A stretch of DNA of 64,000 nucleotides, from positions 124,001-188,000 of the forward strand of contig NZ_JAKOIW010000002.1 in the NCBI RefSeq assembly GCF_022206305.1, given 5' to 3'. Made by a program: the position numbers and the translations under genes. Of this stretch, positions 21,273 to 29,681 are shown one piece after another. The notes beneath the pieces were generated by a model that did no database searches, was not told the origin of the DNA, and saw only the letters and a list, made by a program, of their open reading frames with translations. The number at the start of each line of letters is the position of its first letter. The first letter of the stretch is position 1. This stretch comes from Gordonia sp. 'Campus'. GTDB lineage: Bacteria; Actinomycetota; Actinomycetes; Mycobacteriales; Mycobacteriaceae.

Positions 21273-21275
21273 TAT
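21270..21275 (+). promoter_or_regulatory. candidate -10 element TAATAT overlapping the trmD stop
   Basis: TAATAT is a near-ideal -10 hexamer and is rare in such GC-rich DNA. It lies 38 bases before the ATG of the YbaB-like gene and would give the three-gene cassette its own transcript. A GGGGG ribosome-binding stretch precedes that ATG. Confidence 0.45.
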
Positions 21276-21312
21276 CCCGGACAACTCGACGCGCACTGGG
21301 GGCCTGGGGGCG

Positions 21313-21657
21313 ATGCACGGATATTCGGCGATGCTCGACGAGCTCGAACGGCAACGCGCCGAGCTCGATCGAGTCCGGGAATCGTTGTCGCAGTTGACCT
21401 CTCGCGCAACCAGTGTCGATCGCCTCGTCGCGGTGACCGTGAACGCACGCGGACTCGCGACCGACATCTCGATCGAGCCGGCCGCCCTGCGACGCTACCG
21501 CGCCGACCAGCTCGCCGCACTGTTGACCACGCTCATCGCCGAGGCGGATGCCGCGCTGCGTACGAAGAGCTCCGAATTACTCGCTCGGACAGCAGATCTC
21601 CCGCTCGATCATGCCGACGCCCGGCTCGGTGCGGGGTCCGACGGGGCAGACCGGTGA
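21313..21657 (+). CDS. YbaB/EbfC-like protein of a type VII secretion-style cassette
   Basis: This 114-residue protein has an N-terminal helix (MLDELERQRAELDRVRESL), a short beta region (SVDRLVAVTVNARGLATDISIEP) and a C-terminal helix (YRADQLAALLTTLIAEAD). That order matches YbaB/EbfC-like nucleoid-associated proteins, many of which in actinobacteria sit beside ESX genes. It could bind DNA or act as a dimeric partner. The product was recognised by layout and motif style, not by a database search. GTG 21654 of the next gene overlaps its stop. Confidence 0.65.
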   Translation: MHGYSAMLDELERQRAELDRVRESLSQLTSRATSVDRLVAVTVNARGLATDISIEPAALRRYRADQLAALLTTLIAEADAALRTKSSELLARTADLPLDHADARLGAGSDGADR

Positions 21658-21989
21658 CACCGGTCGAGCCGACGACCGGCCGTGTCACCGTCGACGCCGG
21701 CCTCACCGCGGATCTGTCCGCGCGGCTCGACGCCGCCGCCAGCCGACTGCAGACCCTGACGACCGAACTCGCCGAGGTGCTCGCCGATCTCGACCGGGCC
21801 GTCGGAGTCGGGGAGTCCGCGCACGCGTTCCGAAGGGGATTCGGCCCGGCCGGTGTGGAACTCCTCGACGCGCTGGGCGCACTCGCCGCCCGCGTCACCG
21901 ATCGGCGCCGCGGGGTCACCGCTGGGGCCGACGCCCTGGCAGACGCCGACGCCACCGGCGCCGCGACCATCGACAGGGCCGACGGCTGA
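21654..21989 (+). CDS. small helical protein, EspC/type VII secretion target-like
   Basis: The 111-residue protein is almost entirely alpha-helical. It begins VTVDAGLTADLSARLDAAASRL, has a central FRRGFGPAGVELLDALGALAARV and a terminal GADALADADATGAATIDRAD. This pattern (an L-x-x-x-A-x-x-L helix, then a helix with GF, then a final helix ending near a lone D) is typical of actinobacterial ESX-1 EspC/DUF2580-like secretion targets. It has no signal peptide. Translation is probably coupled on both sides (GTGA before, TGATG after). Confidence 0.6.
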   Translation: MTPVEPTTGRVTVDAGLTADLSARLDAAASRLQTLTTELAEVLADLDRAVGVGESAHAFRRGFGPAGVELLDALGALAARVTDRRRGVTAGADALADADATGAATIDRADG

Positions 21990-22984
21990 TGCGTGACCAC
22001 CCCATTCCCGCGGACGCCAGGCGCGTCGTCGAGGATCTGGCGCCCGGTGTCTGGCCCACCGCCGATGCCGCGGAACTGCGCGACGCGGCGAACCGGCTTC
22101 GTGCGCTCGCCGGGGCGGTGGAGGACGTCGCCGGGTCGGTGACGTCGGCGGCAGGTGAGTACGCGAACCGAGCAGCGCAGTCGGCGGGGGAGTTCCGCGA
22201 CGCGGTCGTCGTCGGCCTCGAGGCGATCACCGGCGCCGGGCCCGACTCGTCACCCGCTGTCGTCACACGCCTGCTGGCCATGGCGGGATCGGTCGACGCC
22301 TACGCCGACACAGTCGTCGAGACACGGCAGCAGATGGCTCTCATCGCCCTTGTCGCCGACCGGGATCTACGCCGTGCCGACGTGCTCGCCGAGGTGGGTG
22401 ACGACTCCTGGCGGGTGGGTGCGGCGAGTGCCGGGCGGATGGCGCTCACCGCCGCGGGCGACGACCACACCGAGCGGTCCGGCGAGGCGGGCCAGGACGC
22501 GGGAGCCCCGGCCGCGACGAGCGGGATGATGCCCATGATGCCGACGGGCGCCATGGGAGCAGCCGGGGCCGTGGCTGCCGGGGTGGGTGCACTGGCCGGC
22601 GCCGGGGTCGCGCGCGAGCGCACCGACGTGGCCGACCTGGTGTGGCTCCGGCAACGGGCCGAACGAGTGCAGACGACCGTTCCCGGCGCGGTCGCGGGAT
22701 GGTTCCGCACCGCCGTCGGCGTGGGTGCCGGTGAACGAGGTGTCCGCGTGATCGTCGTCGGTACCAACGATCCGCAGCCCTACCAGCGTCCCGGTCTCGA
22801 GCTCGCGGACGACGAGGCGCTCACCGCCGACGGCCGCGCACCGGAGCTGGCCATCGCCGATCACATGGTGAGCTCGGGGATCATCCCGCTCGCGATCGCG
22901 GCCGCGACGCCCATGGCGCCGGCCACGGTGTCGGCTCTGCGGGCCGCCGACATCGTCGTCGTCGAACCGGGAAGCCGACCTTGA
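21989..22984 (+). CDS. putative type VII secretion-associated multidomain protein
   Basis: The 331-residue product has an N-terminal helical domain (about residues 15-150, with LRDAANRLRALAGAVEDV and an alanine-rich AAGEYANRAAQSAGEF) resembling WXG100/PPE-type helical hairpins. A Gly/Ala/Met linker follows (about 175-205, MMPMMPTGAMGAAGAVAAG). A compact C-terminal region (about 245-331) contains RVIVVGTNDPQPYQRPG, APELAIADHMVSSGI and ADIVVVEPG. The C-terminal layout is reminiscent of toxin deaminase folds, but without the zinc ligands. No signal peptide is visible. The function is unknown. Confidence 0.55.
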   Translation: MRDHPIPADARRVVEDLAPGVWPTADAAELRDAANRLRALAGAVEDVAGSVTSAAGEYANRAAQSAGEFRDAVVVGLEAITGAGPDSSPAVVTRLLAMAGSVDAYADTVVETRQQMALIALVADRDLRRADVLAEVGDDSWRVGAASAGRMALTAAGDDHTERSGEAGQDAGAPAATSGMMPMMPTGAMGAAGAVAAGVGALAGAGVARERTDVADLVWLRQRAERVQTTVPGAVAGWFRTAVGVGAGERGVRVIVVGTNDPQPYQRPGLELADDEALTADGRAPELAIADHMVSSGIIPLAIAAATPMAPATVSALRAADIVVVEPGSRP

Positions 22985-23016
22985 CCGGCGATTTCGTCGC
23001 GCCGGGGTGTCTCTGG

Positions 23017-23022
23017 CACAAT
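23017..23022 (+). promoter_or_regulatory. candidate -10 element of rplS (CACAAT)
   Basis: CTGGCACAATAGTC repeats the motif before rpsP and sepIVA. It lies 150 bases before the rplS ATG, implying a leader of about 140 bases that may carry L19 autoregulation. No protein gene lies in this interval. Confidence 0.45.
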
Positions 23023-23166
23023 AGTCGGGTTGCCTGTCGACGATGCTCCATGCCTGGAGCACTCATCTGACCACGGCGACACCAACGACTCGGAGCACGA
23101 ACCGGTCGAGCCCGCGGGCCGCCAGGTTCCTCTGCTCATTGATTTCGCCAGACAAGGACCCGACAC

Positions 23167-23508
23167 ATGAACACGCTCGACTTCCTCGACAAGCAGTCCC
23201 TCCGCGACGATGTCCCGGACTTCGGTCCCGGCGACACCCTCGACGTCCACGTCAAGGTCATCGAGGGCAGCAAGGAGCGCGTCCAGGTGTTCAAGGGCGT
23301 CGTGATCCGTCGCCAGGGTGGCGGCATCCGCGAGACCTTCACCGTCCGCAAGGTGTCCTTCGGCGTCGGCGTGGAGCGCACCTTCCCGGTGCACAGCCCG
23401 AACATCGCCAAGATCGACGTCCTCACCCGCGGTGACGTGCGTCGCGCCAAGCTGTACTACCTGCGCGACCTGCGCGGCAAGGCCGCCAAGATCAAGGAAA
23501 AGCGCTGA
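23167..23508 (+). CDS. rplS: 50S ribosomal protein L19
   Basis: L19 sits at the 30S-50S interface. The 113-residue protein contains [36 protein letters not shown], the signature [12 protein letters not shown] and [21 protein letters not shown]. Length and sequence are standard. It is separated from trmD by the inserted three-gene cassette and has its own promoter-like motif. Confidence 0.97.
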   Translation: MNTLDFLDKQSLRDDVPDFGPGDTLDVHVKVIEGSKERVQVFKGVVIRRQGGGIRETFTVRKVSFGVGVERTFPVHSPNIAKIDVLTRGDVRRAKLYYLRDLRGKAAKIKEKR

Positions 23509-23526
23509 CGCGTCTACCCTGACGAC

Positions 23527-24432
23527 GTGGCCGACACACAACGACCCCGCGACGACCGCGACGTCTATCCCGGCGGTGACGCCCCACACGGTGACACCCC
23601 GGACGGTGACGCTCCAGACGGCGGCAGACGCCCTTGGCGGTTGAAGTCCGACGGGGACGACGATCGCGGGAACGCGCGCGACTCGAAGAAGCGGAAGTCC
23701 GGTTCGGGATCGCTGCTGCGAGAAGTCGCGATCATCGTCGGATGCGTACTGCTGCTGACCTGGGTCCTGCAGACCTTCATCGGGCGGCAGTACGTCATCC
23801 CGTCGGAGTCGATGGAGTCGACGCTGATCGGCTGCACCGGCTGCACCAACGACCGGATCGTGATCGACAAGCTGACCTATCGGTTCGGCGATCCGCAACC
23901 GGGTGATGTCGTGGTCTTCAAAGGCCCGTCGGAGTCGTGGAACGGCTCGTGGGTCTCCCCGCGGTCGACCAACCCGGTCATGCACAAGGTGCAGGATGCG
24001 CTGTCCTGGTTCGGTTTCGCTCCCCCGGATGAGAACAACCTGGTCAAGAGGGTCATCGCGACCGGCGGTCAGACCGTCGAATGCCGCAACGACGAAGGTG
24101 TCGGCGTCAAGGTCGACGGTCGTCCGCTGCGCGAGCCGTACATCGACATGAAGCTCCAGGAGGAGACGGTCGCCGCGTTCGGCCCCGGGGTCGCCGGGCC
24201 CGGCAACCAGGTCCCGTCGTGCCTCGGTCCGGACTTCGGTCCGATCAAGGTGCCCGAGGGGAACGTCTGGGTGATGGGCGACAACCGGTTGAACTCGCAG
24301 GACTCCCGCTACCACGTCGACGATCAGTACCAGGGCACCGTCCCGGTCGGCGACATCCGGGGCAAGGTCCGCACCATCATCTATCCCTTCTCGCGGATCG
24401 GTGGTGTCGGTTCGTTCAATCCGCAGCAGTGA
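23527..24432 (+). CDS. lepB: signal peptidase I LepB
   Basis: LepB cleaves signal peptides from Sec- and Tat-exported proteins at the outer face of the membrane. A charged, Asp/Gly-rich cytosolic tail of about 60 residues precedes one membrane segment (about 67-84). The catalytic serine is Ser95 in PSESMEST and the general-base lysine is Lys174 in [24 protein letters not shown] is the family box. A cysteine-containing insertion ([10 protein letters not shown]) follows the serine. TACCCT at 23515-23520 lies 12 bases before GTG 23527, suggesting a leaderless mRNA. The stop overlaps rnhB. Confidence 0.96.
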   Translation: MADTQRPRDDRDVYPGGDAPHGDTPDGDAPDGGRRPWRLKSDGDDDRGNARDSKKRKSGSGSLLREVAIIVGCVLLLTWVLQTFIGRQYVIPSESMESTLIGCTGCTNDRIVIDKLTYRFGDPQPGDVVVFKGPSESWNGSWVSPRSTNPVMHKVQDALSWFGFAPPDENNLVKRVIATGGQTVECRNDEGVGVKVDGRPLREPYIDMKLQEETVAAFGPGVAGPGNQVPSCLGPDFGPIKVPEGNVWVMGDNRLNSQDSRYHVDDQYQGTVPVGDIRGKVRTIIYPFSRIGGVGSFNPQQ

Positions 24433-25130
24433 TGAGCCGGGTGACGAATCGCTGGCCACCGCGCTCACCCGTCCGCCGGGCGGCGGGTCTGCGGACGTTC
24501 GAGTTCGCTTTGCACCGCCAGGGTCTCGGGCCGGTAGCCGGCGTCGATGAGGCGGGACGCGGGGCCTGTGCCGGTCCGCTGGTGGTCGCCGCCTGCGTGC
24601 TGAAACCCACGCAGTTGGTGTCCCTCGCGGACCTCGACGACTCGAAGAAGCTGACCGAGCGAACCCGTGAGGGTCTGTATCGATCGGTGACCCGCTACGC
24701 ACAGAGCTGGAGCGCGGTGATCATCGACGCCGACGAGATCGATCGCATCGGCATCCACGTCGCGAACATCGAGGGGATGCGTCGAGCGGTCGCCGCCCTC
24801 GACGTGAAGCCGGGGTATGTGCTGTCCGACGGGTTCGCGGTCCCGGGGCTGACCGCACCGTCGCTGCCGGTGATCGGCGGCGACGGAGCCGCCGCCTGTA
24901 TCGCCGCTGCCAGCATCATCGCCAAGGTCACCCGGGATCGCATCATGGTGGCGATGGACGACGAGCTGCCGGGCTACGATTTCGCGATCCACAAGGGCTA
25001 CAGCACCGCGCTGCACATGTCGCGGATCGATGCGGCGGGGCCCTCACCGCAACACCGCATGTCGTACCGTAATGTCGCGGCACGAGTGGTCACCAGCGCA
25101 AACGACAACAGGGATAGGCTGACAGGATGA
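24432..25130 (+). CDS. rnhB: ribonuclease HII
   Basis: RNase HII removes ribonucleotides misincorporated into DNA. The 232-residue protein has the acidic active-site motif [18 protein letters not shown], the [13 protein letters not shown] segment, the catalytic aspartate in YVLSDGFAV, and [19 protein letters not shown] 24432 overlaps the lepB stop by one base. The stop overlaps the DUF2469 gene start. The order rplS-lepB-rnhB-DUF2469 is conserved in the group. Confidence 0.95.
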   Translation: MSRVTNRWPPRSPVRRAAGLRTFEFALHRQGLGPVAGVDEAGRGACAGPLVVAACVLKPTQLVSLADLDDSKKLTERTREGLYRSVTRYAQSWSAVIIDADEIDRIGIHVANIEGMRRAVAALDVKPGYVLSDGFAVPGLTAPSLPVIGGDGAAACIAAASIIAKVTRDRIMVAMDDELPGYDFAIHKGYSTALHMSRIDAAGPSPQHRMSYRNVAARVVTSANDNRDRLTG

Positions 25131-25438
25131 GTGCTGAGGATCTCGAGAAGTACGAAACCGAGATGGAACTCTCTCTGTACCGCGAGTACAAGGACATCGT
25201 CGGGCAGTTCACCTACGTGGTGGAGACAGAGCGGCGCTTCTACCTGGCCAACGCGGTCGAGATGATCCCGCGGAACACCGACGGCGAGGTGTACTTCGAG
25301 CTCCGGATGAGCGATGCCTGGGTCTGGGACATGTACCGCCCCGCACGTTTCGTCAAGCAGGTCCGGGTCATCACCTTCAAGGACGTCAACATCGAGGAAC
25401 TCGAGAAGTCGGAACTGCGGCTGCCCGACGAGCCGTGA
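25127..25438 (+). CDS. DUF2469 family protein
   Basis: This 103-residue acidic protein ([25 protein letters not shown] ... [26 protein letters not shown]) is the strongly conserved actinobacterial DUF2469 family (Rv2901c). Its function is unknown. The genomic link to rnhB is nearly universal in the group, pointing to a nucleic-acid-related or housekeeping role. TAGGCT at 25115-25120 starts 12 bases before the ATG, so it can be made from a leaderless mRNA as well as from rnhB read-through. Confidence 0.92.
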   Translation: MSAEDLEKYETEMELSLYREYKDIVGQFTYVVETERRFYLANAVEMIPRNTDGEVYFELRMSDAWVWDMYRPARFVKQVRVITFKDVNIEELEKSELRLPDEP

Positions 25439-25538
25439 GGTCTGCCGGGCTGTTGACAATCTTCCGGTAGTCCACAGATCACCAGCCTGCACGCTGTAGA
25501 ACACCGACCGTCGTCGACTCTGCGCGACGCTGATCGGC

Positions 25539-25949
25539 ATGACCGGCGATCCCGCACCCGAACCCCGACGTTCCCCCGACCGCCGCGGTCACATCGGCAG
25601 GATCGGCGAAGACGCGGCCGCGGAGTACGCGGTCTCTCTCGGTTGGTCTGTCCTGGAACGCAATTGGCGCAACCGCTACGGTGAGCTCGATCTGATCGCC
25701 GCGGACGGGGCGGTCCTGGTGATCGTCGAGGTCAAGACGCGTGCGAGCCGGACATTCGACGACCCGGTCATGGCGGTCACGCCGGACAAGCTGGCCCGCA
25801 TGCGCCGACTGGCACGGATGTGGCTTGCCGCGCAGGACCGGCGGTGGTCGCAGATCCGATTCGACGTCCTCAGTGTGCAACTCGACCGGTACGACCCCGA
25901 CGATCGCTCTCGTGCCCGGATACGCCACCACCCCGGCGTCTACGTGTGA
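25539..25949 (+). CDS. YraN family (UPF0102) putative nuclease
   Basis: The 136-residue protein has the restriction-endonuclease-like core GRIGEDAAAEYAVSLGWSVLERNWR, GELDLIAADGAVLVIVEVKTR (a D-x(n)-ExK motif) and KLARMRRLARMWL. UPF0102 proteins are assigned to a PD-(D/E)XK-like fold. Substrates are unproven, although a role near DNA uptake is suggested by their usual neighbours comM and dprA. Here two leftward genes are inserted between it and comM. Confidence 0.88.
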   Translation: MTGDPAPEPRRSPDRRGHIGRIGEDAAAEYAVSLGWSVLERNWRNRYGELDLIAADGAVLVIVEVKTRASRTFDDPVMAVTPDKLARMRRLARMWLAAQDRRWSQIRFDVLSVQLDRYDPDDRSRARIRHHPGVYV

Positions 25950-25965
25950 TGGCCCGGCGCCTGCG

Positions 25966-27288
25966 TCACAACTTGCTCAGATCGGTGCGGATGAGCATGA
26001 CGTTGTAGTCGCTCCACCGCGATGCGTTGAAGTAGAGTTCCTTCGAATCTCCCTGCAGTGCAGGGGAGTTGGGCAGCATCATCGGGCCGTACAGAACGAG
26101 GGCGCCCCTCGGCACGACGGTTCGCGGATTGCTCCACGGCCCCTCCGGGCGATCCGCTGTCCGCAGTGTGATGTCGTTGTCGCCGACGAGCATCACGTAC
26201 TTCTCGAGGTACGGGCTCCACGCCACGGACAGCTCGGTCACCGGTTGTCGGACTACGACCGCGGACCCGTCATCGGGAATGGCGGCGATGTCGTGCACCC
26301 AGCCGGGCCCCTTTCCCGCCCAGTACTCGTAGGCGTCGAGATCGAGGATGTCCTCGGCCTTGAAGCGCGCGAGGAAGGCGGCCCCGAAACGTCCGTTGGG
26401 AGTTCCGTATTGGTAGACGTAACCCTCATCGGCGGTGCCCGGTCGTCCGCGGACCCACGCGTTCTGCTGGAACTTGCCGTTGTTGTACTCGACCGGACGG
26501 AACTCGCCGGGCAGGCGCAACGAGACAGGTGCGTTGATCAGGATGGTGTCCTGATCCGTGGTCCACGTCTGCCCGTTGTCGTCGGAGTGGGCGATCGCCG
26601 AGAAGTTCGTGACCCAGTTGCCCGGCGAACCCCAGGACCGGACGGACATGTAGTTGATGTACTGCCGGTATCCATTGCCGTGGGGTAGCGATATCGCCGC
26701 GGTGGGGATGGTGGTGACCTCGACGTTCGAGATCCCGACCGAGGGGATGAGTTCCTGCGCGTAGTTCGGTTGGCCGGGTGCGATCACCGAACCGGAGGTC
26801 ACGTCGCCTGCCCGGCCGTCGGGAACCGACAGGCCGTTGGCGAGGTTGTCGTCGTCGGTGCGGAGGAGCACATTGTGACGCCACTGCTGCCCGGCGGCGT
26901 TGCAGTTGCCGAAGGTGTCGCCGAACGCCATCAGCGTCTGACCGCGGCCGTTGTCCCAGGCCACTCCCAGGTCCGTCCCGCTGATCCCGAAACGGCTGAA
27001 GGTGCGGTTGCTGCTCAGCGGGCCGGTGACCCATCCGGCGGTGCGAGAGATCTGTCCGACGTAGGGCACGAGCGGCGCCTGCGGTCCGAGATTGGGGACG
27101 TTCGAGCTGCCGGCCGATCCCGATGGGCCACTCGAACCGAAGCCCAGAAAGCTCGAGCCGGTGCTCGCGTTGCCGCAGGGCGCGGCGTGGGCCACGCCCG
27201 CCCCGGTGGTCAGGGCGATGGCAGTCCCGCTGAAGGCGATGACCCCGGCGAGTGCCAGCCGGACACTCGTGGTGAGACGGCTCGACAC
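25966..27288 (-). CDS. secreted DUF4185 protein, likely GH183-type endo-D-arabinanase fold
   Basis: The 440-residue protein starts with a signal peptide (basic MSSRLTTSVR, a hydrophobic stretch, and probable cleavage after AHA near residue 35). A Gly/Ser-rich spacer (about 42-65) precedes a beta-propeller-like DUF4185 domain with GISGTDLGVAWDNG, LMAFGDTFGN, HNVLLRTDDD, YNNGKFQQNAWV and TELSVAWSPYLEKYVMLVGD. Members of DUF4185 have been described as GH183 endo-D-arabinanases that cut mycobacterial arabinan, which fits an organism with arabinogalactan. I infer cell-wall arabinan as substrate and have not tested it. GTG 27288 has a strong GGAGG site. It lies downstream of bluB on the same strand. 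Confidence 0.75.
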   Translation of the reverse strand: MSSRLTTSVRLALAGVIAFSGTAIALTTGAGVAHAAPCGNASTGSSFLGFGSSGPSGSAGSSNVPNLGPQAPLVPYVGQISRTAGWVTGPLSSNRTFSRFGISGTDLGVAWDNGRGQTLMAFGDTFGNCNAAGQQWRHNVLLRTDDDNLANGLSVPDGRAGDVTSGSVIAPGQPNYAQELIPSVGISNVEVTTIPTAAISLPHGNGYRQYINYMSVRSWGSPGNWVTNFSAIAHSDDNGQTWTTDQDTILINAPVSLRLPGEFRPVEYNNGKFQQNAWVRGRPGTADEGYVYQYGTPNGRFGAAFLARFKAEDILDLDAYEYWAGKGPGWVHDIAAIPDDGSAVVVRQPVTELSVAWSPYLEKYVMLVGDNDITLRTADRPEGPWSNPRTVVPRGALVLYGPMMLPNSPALQGDSKELYFNASRWSDYNVMLIRTDLSKL

Positions 27289-27335
27289 CGGTACCTCCGT
27301 GACAGATAGCTGTTACGCATGTGAATGACGTGACT

Positions 27336-27341
27336 ATTGTT
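27336..27341 (-). promoter_or_regulatory. candidate -10 element AACAAT of the DUF4185 gene
   Basis: On the minus strand the string AACAATAGTCAC lies about 48 bases before the GTG. It shares ACAATAGTCAC with the sepIVA promoter region. Two GTAACA copies flank the interval. No clear -35 is visible. Confidence 0.35.
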
Positions 27342-27389
27342 ACTGGAGTTGCGGCTGGATCGGGCCTCGAGACGGGTCACGATCTGGTG

Positions 27390-28028
27390 TCAGCGCACGA
27401 ACAGCCGTTCTTCGGCAGACGTGCGGAACTGCCAGCCGGCCCGTTCGAGTTCTGGGGTGTCGGTCTCACGCGCCGGATAGCCGATGCACAGGTAGGCGAC
27501 CAGCTTCCAGGTGGACGGGACGTCAAGCGCCGCCGTCACCTCGGCGGGTTCGAGGATCGACACCCACCCGACGCCGACACCGCGGGCTCGGGCTGCGAGC
27601 CACAGTGTGGACACGGCGGTGACGACCGAGTACTCGAGGGTTTCGGGTGCGGTCTGCCTGCCGAGGCCGTGACCTTGACCCGGGTCGGGTTCGCAGAAGG
27701 CGGCCAACTGGACCGGGGCGTCGTCGAGGCCGGCGAGCTTGAGCGATGAGTACAGTCGTGCGCGCTCACCCGCATAACCTCTGAGGGCATCGGTATTGCA
27801 GCGAGTGAAGCTGTCGCGCACCGCTTGTCGGCCCGCCCCGGATCGAACCTCGACCCAGCGCCAGGGCTGACTGTTGCCCACGGACGGTGCGAGTTCAGCC
27901 GCCTCGAGAATCTCCGGAAGCACGTGGGGTTCGAGTGGTTCGCGGCGGAAACGGCGGACGTCCCGTCGCCAGCGCAGCAGTCGGTCGAGGTCGCCGACGA
28001 ACGCATCGTCGAATGTTCCGTCGCTCAT
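27390..28028 (-). CDS. bluB: 5,6-dimethylbenzimidazole synthase BluB
   Basis: BluB is a nitroreductase-fold enzyme that cannibalises reduced FMN, using O2, to make 5,6-dimethylbenzimidazole, the lower ligand of cobalamin. Family features in the 212-residue protein are LLRWRRDVRRFRREPLEP, APSVGNSQPWRWVEV, YSSLKLAGLDDAPVQLAAF, HGLGRQTAPETLEYSVVTAVSTLWLAARA and GVGWVSILEP. The C-terminal PELERAGWQ is also typical. A general nitroreductase is the alternative. No cobalamin riboswitch signature is visible upstream. cobQ lies 30 kb away in the window. Confidence 0.85.
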   Translation of the reverse strand: MSDGTFDDAFVGDLDRLLRWRRDVRRFRREPLEPHVLPEILEAAELAPSVGNSQPWRWVEVRSGAGRQAVRDSFTRCNTDALRGYAGERARLYSSLKLAGLDDAPVQLAAFCEPDPGQGHGLGRQTAPETLEYSVVTAVSTLWLAARARGVGVGWVSILEPAEVTAALDVPSTWKLVAYLCIGYPARETDTPELERAGWQFRTSAEERLFVR

Positions 28029-28175
28029 CGGGTGTCGAGCCTAGTCGGGACCGGGTGGGGTGTTCGAGAGCGGCCACGGATGGGTGTACGTGCACAACCC
28101 GGCAGTTCTCCACAGATCGGCCGCCCTACTGCGGCGACGTCGTTCTGGGGCTCGTCGAGCGCCGACACTGTGCCC

Positions 28176-29681
28176 ATGTTGGGACAGACGCAGGCCGTGG
28201 GTCTGAACGCGTTCGCCGCGGAGGTGGTGGTCGTGCAGGCCAGTATCAGTTCGGGGTTGCCGGGGTTCGCGGTGACAGGGAATCCGGACGCGTCGGTGCG
28301 CGAGGCGCGCGATCGGGTGCGGGCCGCGATCAAGAACTCCGGGTTCACCTTTCCCGACCTGCGGGTGACCGTGGCGTTGTCGCCGGCGGCGATGCCGAAG
28401 ATCGGGTCGGGATTTGATCTGGCGATGGCTGTGTCGGTTCTCGCCGCGACCGAACAGGTGTCGTCGGAGAAGCTCGGGTCGACGATTTTCCTGGGGGAGC
28501 TCGGCCTCGACGGGACGCTGCGTCCGATCCGCGGGGTGTTGCCGGCGATCGTCGCGGCGCGACAGAACGGCTACCGGCGTGCGGTCGTGCCGATCGAAGT
28601 GGTCGCCGAGGCCGCGCTGGTCGAGGGCGTCGACGTCGGTGGGGCGACCGACCTCAAGGAGGTGACCCGGTGGCTCGCGGGTGACCATGTCCTCGACACC
28701 GTCCACGATGTGCCGACGGTGTCGCCGCCGCCGATCCCGGACATGTCGGATGTCCTCGGTCAGCGAGAGGCGCGGCATGCTCTCGAGATCGCCGCGGCCG
28801 GGGCGCATCACGTGCTCATGACGGGGTCGCCGGGTATCGGCAAGACGATGCTCGCGCGGCGCCTGCCGGGCATCCTGCCGTCATTGGACATCGAGGATTC
28901 GCTGGAGGTGACGGCGATCCACTCGCTGGTCGGCGAGCTCTCGCCCGGCCGCCCGTTGATCACCGAGCCGCCCTTCATCGCGCCGCACCACAGTTCGTCG
29001 ACGACGGCGCTGCTGGGTGGGGGCACCGGCTTCGCCCGGCCCGGTGCGGTGTCGAAGGCGCACCGCGGAGTCCTGTTCCTCGACGAGTGCGCCGAGATGA
29101 GTGTCAAGGTCCTCGAGTCCCTGCGGGAACCCCTCGAAGACGGCGAGGTGCGGGTGCCGCGCCGCGACGGCGTCGCCGTGTACCCGGCGCGATTTCAGCT
29201 CATCCTCGCCGCGAACCCGTGCCCCTGTGCGCCCGCGCACGACGTCGACTGCGTGTGCTCGGCGGTGGTACGGCGCCGCTACCTCGGCAAACTGTCGGGG
29301 CCGCTGCTGGATCGGGTGGACATCCGGGTGCGGATGGATCCGCCCGGCAACACCGCGCTGATGAGCGGTGCGGGAGAGACGAGCGCGGAGGTTCGACAAC
29401 GGGTGACCGCGGCACGGGCCGCTGCCGTGGAACGGTGGTCGGAGTTCGGGTGGCGCACCAATGCGGAGGTCCCGGGATCGGCGCTGCGACAGAGGTTTCG
29501 GCTGCCCCCGCAGGTTCTCCGCCCCATCGAGTTGTTCCTGCGTGATGGGCGGGTGACCGCGCGCGGAGCCGACCGCGCACTGCGACTGGCCTGGACCCTC
29601 AACGACCTGCGGGGCACCGTACAACCCACCGAAGACGATGTCGCACAGGCCCTTCTGTACCGGGATCGAGGAGCGGCGTGA
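28176..29681 (+). CDS. ComM/YifB-family Mg-chelatase-like AAA+ ATPase
   Basis: ComM-type proteins are hexameric helicases that promote branch migration in natural transformation. The 501-residue protein has an N-terminal ChlI-like domain (GLPGFAVTGNPDASVREARDRV, LSPAAMPKIGSGFD), Walker A GSPGIGKTML (about 213), Walker B VLFLDECAEM, sensor LAANPCPC and a cysteine cluster (CPCAPAHDVDCVC). I chose ATG 28176 (MLGQTQAVGLNAF) because homologues start there. GACACT at 28164-28169 lies 12 bases upstream. GTG 28170 is in frame. It overlaps dprA by four bases, a pairing typical of DNA-uptake and processing genes. Confidence 0.92.
   Translation: MLGQTQAVGLNAFAAEVVVVQASISSGLPGFAVTGNPDASVREARDRVRAAIKNSGFTFPDLRVTVALSPAAMPKIGSGFDLAMAVSVLAATEQVSSEKLGSTIFLGELGLDGTLRPIRGVLPAIVAARQNGYRRAVVPIEVVAEAALVEGVDVGGATDLKEVTRWLAGDHVLDTVHDVPTVSPPPIPDMSDVLGQREARHALEIAAAGAHHVLMTGSPGIGKTMLARRLPGILPSLDIEDSLEVTAIHSLVGELSPGRPLITEPPFIAPHHSSSTTALLGGGTGFARPGAVSKAHRGVLFLDECAEMSVKVLESLREPLEDGEVRVPRRDGVAVYPARFQLILAANPCPCAPAHDVDCVCSAVVRRRYLGKLSGPLLDRVDIRVRMDPPGNTALMSGAGETSAEVRQRVTAARAAAVERWSEFGWRTNAEVPGSALRQRFRLPPQVLRPIELFLRDGRVTARGADRALRLAWTLNDLRGTVQPTEDDVAQALLYRDRGAA

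Noticed and set aside
28029..28175. cobalamin riboswitch upstream of bluB
   Set aside because: The 147-base gap is short for the element, and no GCCACTG-like B12-box core was found.
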